5,978 bases of DNA, taken from positions 1 through 5,978 of the forward strand of contig CAZOHB010000166.1 in the NCBI GenBank assembly GCA_964579345.1. Reading direction: 5' to 3'. Position 1 is the stretch's first letter; every line of letters begins with the position of its first letter. Below are positions 1-5,615 of this stretch, one piece after another. The notes under the pieces were generated by a model that had not been told where the DNA came from, did no database searches, and saw nothing but the letters and a program-made list of their open reading frames with translations. The translations under genes were made by a program, and so were the position numbers. This DNA comes from RGIG5612 sp964579345. GTDB lineage: Bacteria; Bacillota; Clostridia; Lachnospirales; Lachnospiraceae.

Positions 1-1751
1 AAGAGGGAATTGAGTATCATGTCCTTAATGGAGGATATTACAGCAGCTTTTCTGCCGACACCGGAACGCTTACCATTTATCCGGAGTCGACCGGAGAAAT
101 GTATCCGCTGCCGACTAAATATACACTGGAAGAGTTGAAAGGCTATCTTCCCTGGAGTGAAAACACAGAGAAAATTCGTGAAATTGTTGTAAAAGAGGGA
201 ATAACCAATATCAGCGCGAGGATTTTTCTTGGTCTTCCGGAGTTGGAAAAAGTTACGATTCCTGCCTCTGTGAAAAGGATTGATGATGATGCTTTCAGAA
301 TTTGTCCAAAACTGAAGACAATCAACTTTTCAGAAGGATTGGAGGTTATTGGAAATGACGCTTTTTCTGAATGTACTTCATTAGAAAAGCTGGATATTCC
401 GGATAGTGTGACAAAGATTGGCTTTTGGGCCTTTTATGAAGACACAGCGCTGAGAGAAATCCACCTTCCGGCAAGTCTGAAAGAGCTGGATTGGGCAGCC
501 TTTTATCACTGCGAATCGCTGAAAGAAATCACGATTCCGGCCTCTCTTGAAATTGCAAGTTCACCCTTTGAGGATTCTTTTCTGGAGGAGATTCATTTAG
601 AGGATGGACTGAAGACGATTCCTGAGACGATGTTTTATGGTTTGGAAAATCTCACGGAACTCAGGATCCCGGAGTCGGTGACAAAGATCGAAGATTATGC
701 ATTCTATGAGTGCAAGAACCTCGGTAAACTTAATATTCCGGATGGAGTAACATCGATCGGATATTGCTCATTTTACGGATGTGAATCGCTGGAAGAAATG
801 CCTCTTCCTTCCGGTCTGAAGTCCATCGGCATTGCCGCATTTGCTGTTATGACATCGTTAAAAGAGATAGAGATCCCTGATGGGATCGATATATTGCGGC
901 GCGCTGTATTTTCTGAATGTACTGCATTGGAGAAGGTGACGCTTCCGGAATCGCTGAAATCAATCGAAGAAATGGCCTTTGCCAATACCTATCAGCTGAA
1001 GACGCTCCGTATTCCGGAAAGCGTTACGAGCATCGCAGAACACGGCCTCGGCTACAAACGGCATTGGGATGCGGAAAATCAGGTAACCATCTGGGATGGC
1101 ATTCAGGAAGATTTTACGATCCTTGGAGTAGAGGAATCGGAGGCGCAGAGGTATGCGGACGCCAACGGAATTCCGTTTGAGGCGATGATTCATTTTGGCG
1201 ACTCCAGAATCGTTATTCCGCCGGTTGGCCCGTTTGTTTATACAGGGAAGCCGATTGAACCGAAGCCGCAGGTACTTCTTATGACAGAGGACGGTTATGA
1301 ACCGCTTGTAGAAGGAGTAGACTATATCGTCACCTACTATGACAATATCAATGCGGGCAATCTGGCTTCCTTCAGAGCAAAGGGAATCGGAAAATATTAT
1401 TCCTGGAAAGGGTGGTCCTTTGTAATCGAGAAGGCCGCCAATCCGATCACTGCGAAAGCGAAGAATGTGACGGTCAAGTATTCCAAAGTGAAAAAGAAAA
1501 ACCAGACTGTTACCGCTAAAAAAGCGTATACGATCAAAAATAAACAGGGAAAAGTTACCTATAAACTGACCGGCGTCACGAAGAGCAAGTTTAAGAAATA
1601 CTTCAGCGTCAATAAAACATCCGGAAAGATCACGGTGAAGAAGGGGCTGAAGAAGGGCACCTATAAGCTGAAGATCTCGGTCACGGCAGCAGGTAACGGA
1701 AACTACAACAAGGCTACGAAGAAGATTACTGTCAAGGTTGTTGTAAAATAA
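1..1751 (+). CDS. BspA-like leucine-rich-repeat (LRR_5) surface protein, 5'-truncated by window edge
   Basis: The frame is open from the first complete codon at position 3 to TAA at 1749-1751, giving 582 visible residues. The ATG at 99 is an internal Met: the codons before it encode TGTLTIYPESTGEM, the conserved lead-in that precedes LRR_5 arrays in such proteins. The start and any signal peptide therefore lie upstream. Counting from that Met as residue 1, the order is: lead-in ending PWSENTEK (to 25); about 13 LRR_5 repeats of 23 residues (26 to ~318); a degenerate cap with ESEAQRYADANGIPF; an immunoglobulin-like segment with YTGKPIEP and NINAG (~377-445); and a C-terminal module (446-550) with about 30 lysines in 105 residues and no Asp or Glu. 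There is no LPXTG signal or C-terminal membrane anchor, so wall association by charge is plausible but inferred. Such proteins are usually secreted and often linked to adhesion; the ligand is unknown. Family is confident, role is not. Confidence 0.9.
   Translation, partial: EGIEYHVLNGGYYSSFSADTGTLTIYPESTGEMYPLPTKYTLEELKGYLPWSENTEKIREIVVKEGITNISARIFLGLPELEKVTIPASVKRIDDDAFRICPKLKTINFSEGLEVIGNDAFSECTSLEKLDIPDSVTKIGFWAFYEDTALREIHLPASLKELDWAAFYHCESLKEITIPASLEIASSPFEDSFLEEIHLEDGLKTIPETMFYGLENLTELRIPESVTKIEDYAFYECKNLGKLNIPDGVTSIGYCSFYGCESLEEMPLPSGLKSIGIAAFAVMTSLKEIEIPDGIDILRRAVFSECTALEKVTLPESLKSIEEMAFANTYQLKTLRIPESVTSIAEHGLGYKRHWDAENQVTIWDGIQEDFTILGVEESEAQRYADANGIPFEAMIHFGDSRIVIPPVGPFVYTGKPIEPKPQVLLMTEDGYEPLVEGVDYIVTYYDNINAGNLASFRAKGIGKYYSWKGWSFVIEKAANPITAKAKNVTVKYSKVKKKNQTVTAKKAYTIKNKQGKVTYKLTGVTKSKFKKYFSVNKTSGKITVKKGLKKGTYKLKISVTAAGNGNYNKATKKITVKVVVK
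174..1052 (+). repeat. Tandem LRR_5 repeats, about 13 units of 69 bp
   Basis: The protein repeats follow the pattern LxxIxIPxSVxxIxxxAFxxCxx, about 23 residues (69 bp) per unit, for example units beginning LEKVTIP, LEKLDIP, LTELRIP and LEKVTLP. The unit beginning LKEITIP is two residues short (21 aa). Most units have diverged at DNA level, but units 3 and 11 still share an exact 15-nt block (363-377 and 909-923). Its spacing of 546 bp equals eight units minus the 6-bp deletion. This is coding repetition inside the gene and not a separate element. Confidence 0.9.
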
Positions 1752-1754
1752 AAA

Positions 1755-1871
1755 GGAAAGACTTTCCCTGCTGCCAGCTATGGCCCAGCTCTGATTGGCC
1801 CCGCTGGCGCTACCAACGCGCACGGGACCAATCAACCGCTGGCGCAGGCAGCAGCAGGGAAGGAAAGTCTT
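1755..1871. repeat. GC-rich long imperfect palindrome after the LRR gene (possible terminator, structured RNA or miniature element)
   Basis: The outer arms are a perfect 10-bp inverted repeat, AAGACTTTCC at 1758-1767 and GGAAAGTCTT at 1862-1871. The stem continues with CTGCTGC (1768-1774) against GCAGCAG (1851-1857), and optionally GCCAGC (1773-1778) against GCTGGC (1838-1843). The tip is TGATTGG (1792-1798) against CCAATCA (1828-1834), extended by CCCG against CGGG after one mismatch. CCGCTGGCGC occurs twice directly (1801-1810, 1836-1845). It starts 3 nt after the LRR stop codon. Downstream on the + strand is only weakly U-rich (TCTTAATATTTAAT). On the - strand the palindrome runs straight into CCTTTTTATTTTA, which would be a better terminator tail. 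The structure is clear; its job (weak terminator, dispersed palindrome, or RNA) is not. Confidence 0.6.
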
Positions 1872-1897
1872 AATATTTAATATCATCAAAATTGGTC

Positions 1898-1926
1898 TTG
1901 CAGTTCATAGACTGCTGTGATATACT
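1898..1926 (+). promoter_or_regulatory. SigA-type promoter for rpmE
   Basis: A -35 TTGCAG (1898-1903) is separated by exactly 17 nt from a -10 TATACT (1921-1926), which is preceded by TGA, an extended -10 TGn. Transcription would begin near 1933, leaving a leader of about 66 nt before rpmE. Position and spacing are good; the call rests on sequence match only. Confidence 0.7.
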
Positions 1927-1932
1927 TGCAAG

Positions 1933-1998
1933 GCTGATTTAGCAAAATATTGATTCGGAGAGTTAAAAGTTTTCCGGACGAAGAATAGGAGAAAAAAG
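1933..1998 (+). promoter_or_regulatory. rpmE 5' leader, candidate L31 autoregulatory element
   Basis: The predicted leader contains a small hairpin, GCT (1933-1935) with AGC (1941-1943), and a better one, CGGAGA (1956-1961) with TTTCCG (1971-1976), including one G-U pair and a 9-nt loop. The Shine-Dalgarno AGGAG (1987-1991) lies 11 nt after this second stem. L31 leader RNAs, including a Firmicutes class, are known ahead of rpmE genes. I could not compare this leader with that consensus, so its identity is a guess from position and the presence of a stem. Confidence 0.3.
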
Positions 1999-2202
1999 AT
2001 GAAAGAAGGAATTCACCCGAAATATTATCAGGCAACCGCAACCTGCCATTGCGGAAATACGTTTGTAGTTGGCTCTACACAGGAAGAAATCCGTGTTGAG
2101 ATCTGTGCAAAATGCCACCCGTTCTACACAGGACAGCAGAAGGCAACACAGGCTCGTGGCCGTGTTGAAATGTTCAATAGAAAGTACAACTTAAACAAAT
2201 AG
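1999..2202 (+). CDS. rpmE: 50S ribosomal protein L31, zinc-binding (C+) type
   Basis: A 67-residue protein of the usual L31 length, beginning MKEGIHPKYY, the typical family N-terminus. It has a CxC pair (C16, C18 in TCHCGNTF) and a CxxC pair (C36, C39 in CAKCHPFYTG), the four zinc ligands of the C+ form. The family's FYTGQQK and FNRKYN motifs are present. L31 sits on the large subunit at the central protuberance and takes part in intersubunit contacts. In many bacteria the zinc-free paralogue replaces it under zinc starvation; no such paralogue is in this window. The ATG at 1999 is preceded by AGGAG with 7-nt spacing. Its own promoter and a strong downstream terminator make it largely monocistronic, with possible read-through into the DUF1385-prmC-prfA unit. 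Confidence 0.97.
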   Translation: MKEGIHPKYYQATATCHCGNTFVVGSTQEEIRVEICAKCHPFYTGQQKATQARGRVEMFNRKYNLNK

Positions 2203-2221
2203 CTTAACGAAACCTGAAATT

Positions 2222-2266
2222 GAGCAGTTCTTTTTTGCGTGCAAAGAAGAATTGCTCTATTTTATT
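2222..2266 (+). terminator. Intrinsic terminator after rpmE
   Basis: GAGCAGTTCTT (2222-2232) pairs with AAGAATTGCTC (2247-2257), with one G-U pair. The stem can continue through the T-run 2233-2236 against 2243-2246 and G2237-C2242, closing a 4-nt loop. The T-rich tail TATTTTATT follows at 2258-2266. It begins 19 nt after the rpmE stop codon. Confidence 0.85.
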
Positions 2267-2319
2267 ATAAAAGTTTTGTGCGGGAGTGCAGAGCACGAAG
2301 CAATCCGGAACTTTTATAA
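2265..2319. repeat. Inverted repeat between rpmE terminator and DUF1385 gene
   Basis: TTATAAAAGTT (2265-2275) and AACTTTTATAA (2309-2319) are perfect 11-bp inverted arms enclosing 33 nt, within which GTGC and GCAC can form an inner stem. It overlaps the tail of the rpmE terminator and ends 24 nt before the DUF1385 start codon. No convincing -35/-10 pair was found in 2258-2343, so the downstream operon may depend on rpmE read-through or on an atypical promoter. The repeat could be a leader structure, an operator or chance AT-rich symmetry. Confidence 0.5.
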
Positions 2320-2343
2320 AACGTACTATAGGATAAGAATATT

Positions 2344-3414
2344 ATGAAAAAAGGAAGATCATCAAATATCGGCGGACAGGCCGTGATTGAAGGCGTTATG
2401 ATGCGTCATGACGAGGATGTAGCTGTTGCAGTGCGGCGTCCGGATGGAGAGATCGAGGTCGGAAAAAGCAAGTACCAGAATCTTGTCAAGAAATCGAAAT
2501 TCTTCGGCTGGCCGATCGTGCGCGGAGTTGTTTCCTTTATCAGCTCGCTGATCCTCGGGATCAAAACCCTGACGTATTCCGCAAGCTTTTATGAAGATGA
2601 TATCGAGAAAGAAAACGGAAAGCTCGACAAAACGATCGACTCCACGTTTAAATCCAAAGGAGAGAGCGCGGTTATGGTATTTACCGTGGTGATCGCTCTG
2701 ATCATCGCCATTGCGCTGTTTATCATTCTGCCGTATGTCGTATCTTCCCTGATCCTGAAGTTTACGAATATCACTTCAGCAACACTCCTGGCAGTGATCG
2801 AGGGAGTGATCAAGCTTGCGATCTTTATCGGTTATATCGGCCTGATCTCCAACATGAAAGATATTAAACGGACGTTTATGTATCATGGAGCAGAGCATAA
2901 ATGTATCAACTGCATTGAAGACGGTCTCCCGCTTACGGTGGAAAACGTGATGAAATCTTCAAAAGAGCACAGAAGATGCGGCACCAGCTTTATCTTTTTC
3001 GTCCTCTTTATCAGTATTATCTTCTTTATTTTCATCCGTGTGGATACCCTCTGGCTCAGACTTGTGATCCGCCTTCTGCTGATCCCTGTCATTGCCGGCG
3101 TCTCTTTTGAGTTTATCCGCTGGGCAGGAAATTCCAACAGTAAAGCGGCATGTATTCTTTCAAGACCGGGTCTTTGGATGCAGGGCCTTACCACAAAAGA
3201 GCCGACCGAGGATATGGTCGAAGTCGGCATCGCCTCGGTCGAAGCGGTCTTTGACTGGAAGGCATACCAGGAAGGAATCGACGATCTGTTTGAAACCGAG
3301 GAGATCGTGATCGATACGAAAGAAAAAACGATTGAAGATATCATCAGCCTGCCGGAAGACGGACAGCCGGAACCGGAAGAAAAAGCGGATGATGAAACGG
3401 TATCATGGTTATAA
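2344..3414 (+). CDS. DUF1385 family membrane protein (YqhQ-like)
   Basis: A 356-residue protein with the hallmarks of DUF1385 (COG3872, B. subtilis YqhQ): IGGQAVIEGVMMR near the N-terminus (residues 9-21), YHGAEHKCINC (180-190), RRCGTSF (210-216) and LTTKEPTEDMVEVGI (282-296). Hydrophobic stretches at about 108-138, 145-169, 214-232 and 238-256 suggest four membrane passes. The His/Glu/Cys-rich HGAEHK and RCGT motifs lie between the second and third pairs of segments and look like a metal or active site, but no biochemical function is established. The last ~45 residues form an acidic tail that appears longer than in YqhQ. The start is ATG with a weak AGGA 10 nt upstream. The stop overlaps prmC by 10 nt, implying translational coupling. 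Neighbouring release-factor genes are a conserved association in Clostridia but do not prove a role in translation. Confidence 0.9.
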   Translation: MKKGRSSNIGGQAVIEGVMMRHDEDVAVAVRRPDGEIEVGKSKYQNLVKKSKFFGWPIVRGVVSFISSLILGIKTLTYSASFYEDDIEKENGKLDKTIDSTFKSKGESAVMVFTVVIALIIAIALFIILPYVVSSLILKFTNITSATLLAVIEGVIKLAIFIGYIGLISNMKDIKRTFMYHGAEHKCINCIEDGLPLTVENVMKSSKEHRRCGTSFIFFVLFISIIFFIFIRVDTLWLRLVIRLLLIPVIAGVSFEFIRWAGNSNSKAACILSRPGLWMQGLTTKEPTEDMVEVGIASVEAVFDWKAYQEGIDDLFETEEIVIDTKEKTIEDIISLPEDGQPEPEEKADDETVSWL

Positions 3415-4244
3415 GAGAGACGATTCGTTTTGGAAGACAGCTGCTCGAAGATGCCGGAATCTCTGATGCGGATACCGACGCAGGGCTGCTGTTTGAAGCG
3501 GTCACGGGCAGGGACCGGACGTACCGGCTTCTGCATCCGGAAGAAGAAATACCCGAAGAGCAGATGGCCGAATACCGAAATTTGCTGGAACGCCGTGCGG
3601 CGCACGAGCCCTGTCAGTATATTATCGGAAGCTGTGAGTTTTATGGCCTTACATTTGAAGTGAATCCGAATGTACTGATCCCGCGGCAGGATACGGAAGT
3701 GCTTGTGGAAGAAGCGTTAAAAGAGATTCCGAAAGAGGCATGCGTCCTTGACCTTTGTACCGGAAGCGGAGCTATTGCTGTCGCACTGAAACACAGTCGG
3801 AACGATCTTCAGGTAATCGCTTCCGATCTTTCGGAAAAAGCACTGGATGTCGCAAAAAGAAACGGTGATCGCAATGGCTGTGAGATTTCCTTTTTACAGT
3901 CAGACCTGTTTGAAAAGATAGATCCGGCAAAGCAGTTTGATCTGATCGTTTCCAATCCGCCGTATGTGACGGATGCAGAATATGAAGAACTGATGCCGGA
4001 AGTCAAAGAGCATGAGCCAAAGCTGGCACTGACAGCAGGAGCAGAAGGGCTTGATATATACAAAAGACTGATCTCTGAAGCTCCGAACTACCTGAAACCG
4101 GAGGGGCGGCTCATGGTTGAGATCGGATACCTGCAGGGAGAGTCGGTCCGCTCCTTATATGAGGCAAACGGATTCCGGGAAATCCGCATCATCAAAGATC
4201 TTGCGGGACTCGACCGTGTGGTTGCAGGAAAACTTTTAAAATAA
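3405..4244 (+). CDS. prmC: Peptide chain release factor N5-glutamine methyltransferase
   Basis: PrmC (HemK) transfers a methyl group from S-adenosylmethionine to the side-chain amide of the GGQ glutamine in RF1 and RF2, raising termination efficiency; it is cytosolic. At 279 residues it is close to E. coli PrmC (277). An N-terminal helical domain (~1-75) binds the release factor. The family motif IPRQDTEVLV lies at 92-101, the SAM-binding DLCTGSGAI at 116-124, an acidic residue of the cofactor site at D141 (ASDLS), and the catalytic NPPY at 184-187. The start ATG lies inside the end of the DUF1385 gene with no strong Shine-Dalgarno, so translation is probably coupled. Its substrate RF1 is encoded 39 nt downstream. 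In E. coli and B. subtilis the order is prfA then prmC; here it is reversed. Confidence 0.96.
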   Translation: MVIRETIRFGRQLLEDAGISDADTDAGLLFEAVTGRDRTYRLLHPEEEIPEEQMAEYRNLLERRAAHEPCQYIIGSCEFYGLTFEVNPNVLIPRQDTEVLVEEALKEIPKEACVLDLCTGSGAIAVALKHSRNDLQVIASDLSEKALDVAKRNGDRNGCEISFLQSDLFEKIDPAKQFDLIVSNPPYVTDAEYEELMPEVKEHEPKLALTAGAEGLDIYKRLISEAPNYLKPEGRLMVEIGYLQGESVRSLYEANGFREIRIIKDLAGLDRVVAGKLLK

Positions 4245-4283
4245 ATTATAGAAAACGTCATAAATACAAGGTGGGATGTCGTT

Positions 4284-5351
4284 ATGTTTGATAAATTAGA
4301 ATCAATTGAAAAAAGATATGAAGAAGTTCTGGAAGAACTCGGGAAACCGGAAACCGCTTCCGATCAGAACAAATTCCGGAAACTGATGAAGGAGCAGAGC
4401 GATCTGACACCGATCGTGGAAACCTTCCGGAAATACAGAACCGCAAAGGAAACGATCGCGGACAGTCTGGATATCCTCGAGACCGAGAGTGATGAGGAAC
4501 TGAAGGAACTGGCAAAAGAAGAGCTTTCGGAAGCAAAAAAGGAAGTGGAAACGCTTGAGGACGAACTGAAGATCCTTCTTCTTCCGAAAGATGAAAATGA
4601 CGACAAGAACGTTGTCATGGAGATCCGCGCAGGAGCGGGCGGCGATGAAGCGGCGCTGTTTGCGGCTGAGCTTTACCGTATGTATTGCAGATACGCGGAG
4701 CGCAACGGCTGGAAGACCGACCTCGTCTCCTTAAACGAAATGGGTCTTGGCGGCATGAAGGAAGTTGTCTTCATGGTCAACGGACATGGCGCGTATTCCA
4801 AGCTGAAATATGAAAGCGGTGTGCACCGTGTCCAGAGAGTTCCGGTAACGGAAAGCGGCGGCAGAATCCATACCTCGACTGCAACGGTTGCTGTTATGCC
4901 GGAAGCGGAGGACGTGGATGTTGAGATCGATATGAACGACTGCAAGTTCGATGTGTTCCGTGCTTCCGGAAACGGCGGACAGTGTGTCAACACAACAGAC
5001 TCCGCAGTTCGTCTGACCCATATTCCTACAGGTATCGTTATCTCCTGCCAGGATGAAAAGAGTCAGCTGAAAAATAAAGACAAGGCACTGAAGGTTCTGA
5101 AGAGCCGTCTGTACGATCTGGAGCTGCAGAAGAAGCAGGCAGCTGAGGCAGCAGAGCGCAGAAGCCAGGTCGGTACCGGTGACCGCAGCGAAAAGATCAA
5201 GACTTATAACTTCCCGCAGGGCAGAGTTACAGATCACCGCATCAACTTTACGACCTACCGTCTCGACAGCGTCCTTGACGGAGATATCTTTGAGCTGGTA
5301 GACAACTGCATTGCTGCAGACCAGGCGGCGAAACTTTCCGCACAGAGCTGA
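4284..5351 (+). CDS. prfA: Peptide chain release factor 1 (RF1)
   Basis: RF1 recognises UAA and UAG in the ribosomal A site and triggers peptide release. The 355 residues match the family length (E. coli 360, B. subtilis 356). The N-terminal ~100 residues are a charged helical domain 1. The core follows with MEIRAGAGGDEAALFA (112-127). The codon-recognition P-x-T tripeptide is PVT (187-189), where E. coli has PAT, and it marks this as RF1 and not RF2 (SPF). The catalytic GGQ is at 231-233 in RASGNGGQCVNTTDSA; Q233 is the PrmC target. GTGDRSEKIKTYNFPQ and RVTDHRI (297-320) complete the fold. The ATG has a strong AAGGTGGG (4268-4275) 8 nt upstream. The intrinsic terminator after it makes it the last gene of the operon. 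Confidence 0.97.
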   Translation: MFDKLESIEKRYEEVLEELGKPETASDQNKFRKLMKEQSDLTPIVETFRKYRTAKETIADSLDILETESDEELKELAKEELSEAKKEVETLEDELKILLLPKDENDDKNVVMEIRAGAGGDEAALFAAELYRMYCRYAERNGWKTDLVSLNEMGLGGMKEVVFMVNGHGAYSKLKYESGVHRVQRVPVTESGGRIHTSTATVAVMPEAEDVDVEIDMNDCKFDVFRASGNGGQCVNTTDSAVRLTHIPTGIVISCQDEKSQLKNKDKALKVLKSRLYDLELQKKQAAEAAERRSQVGTGDRSEKIKTYNFPQGRVTDHRINFTTYRLDSVLDGDIFELVDNCIAADQAAKLSAQS

Positions 5352-5372
5352 ACCAACTGAATATAATTCTGT

Positions 5373-5402
5373 AAAAACCGATGTGAAGAGCATCGGTTTT
5401 TT
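5373..5402 (+). terminator. Intrinsic terminator after prfA
   Basis: AAAAACCGATG (5373-5383) pairs with CATCGGTTTTT (5391-5401) around the 7-nt loop TGAAGAG, and the T-run extends to 5402. It lies 21 nt after the prfA stop codon. The A-run on the left arm means it could also terminate - strand transcription, though no gene on that strand is supported. Confidence 0.9.
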
Positions 5403-5422
5403 GTTGTCCCGGCATCCGCTCT

Positions 5423-5485
5423 GCAGACACCTCTGATTTTTGTGAACAGGCGACACGGAAGCGGAACAAAAACAGAGGTGTCAGC
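5423..5485. repeat. Long inverted repeat between prfA terminator and clpB promoter
   Basis: GACACCTCTG (5426-5435) and CAGAGGTGTC (5473-5482) are perfect inverted arms. They extend inward as TTTTTGT (5437-5443) against ACAAAAA (5466-5472), with A5436 bulged, and outward as GC against GC after one mismatch. The loop is 22 nt. Neither side has a T-run, and prfA already has its terminator, so it does not look like a terminator. The rest of the gap 5403-5521 shows no gene; an A-tract near 5501-5507 may act as an UP-like element for the clpB promoter. Confidence 0.6.
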
Positions 5486-5521
5486 CATACAGTGCTATAT
5501 AAAAAAATCATATCTTTCTTC

Positions 5522-5549
5522 TTGACAATTGACTTTTATGTGTTATAGT
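5522..5549 (+). promoter_or_regulatory. SigA promoter of clpB with extended -10
   Basis: A consensus -35 TTGACA (5522-5527) stands 16 nt before a -10 TATAGT (5544-5549), which is preceded by TGT, an extended -10 TGn. Transcription should start near 5556, immediately upstream of the CIRCE element, the usual layout for HrcA-repressed genes. Confidence 0.85.
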
Positions 5550-5561
5550 ACAGATAGAACA

Positions 5562-5588
5562 TTAGCAGTCGACAAGCGAGAGTGCTAA
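5562..5588 (+). promoter_or_regulatory. CIRCE operator (HrcA binding site)
   Basis: The left arm TTAGCAGTC (5562-5570), a 9-nt spacer and the right arm GAGTGCTAA (5580-5588) match the CIRCE consensus TTAGCACTC-N9-GAGTGCTAA. The single deviation is G for C at position 7 of the left arm. The flanking A5561 and T5589 extend the symmetry by one pair. HrcA bound here would repress transcription until heat stress. The site is also in the 5' UTR and could fold as an mRNA hairpin. No CtsR heptad repeat was seen nearby. Confidence 0.93.
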
Positions 5589-5615
5589 TAATCAGCCCGA
5601 AAAGAGGTGATTGAT

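Noticed and set aside
99..101. ATG as the start codon of the LRR gene
   Set aside because: The same frame is open back to position 3 and encodes conserved family sequence directly before it, and no Shine-Dalgarno stands in front of 99.
174..1052. 69-bp periodicity considered as a CRISPR or non-coding tandem array
   Set aside because: The periodicity is at protein level in LRR_5 units; DNA units are diverged and lack the repeat-spacer layout.
960..1889. A 309-codon open frame on the - strand
   Set aside because: It lies antisense to the well-supported LRR gene, crosses the palindrome at 1755-1871, and its product shows no recognisable domain; it reflects codon bias of the + strand gene.
2883..3605. 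A 240-codon open frame on the - strand
   Set aside because: It is antisense to the DUF1385 gene and prmC, both of which carry clear conserved motifs.
4731..5456. A 241-codon open frame on the - strand
   Set aside because: It is antisense to prfA and passes through the prfA terminator; the product has no family features.
5522..5534. TTGAC-AA-TTGAC direct repeat considered as a CtsR operator
   Set aside because: It lacks the GGTCAAA heptad pair of CtsR sites on either strand; the first copy is the -35 box.
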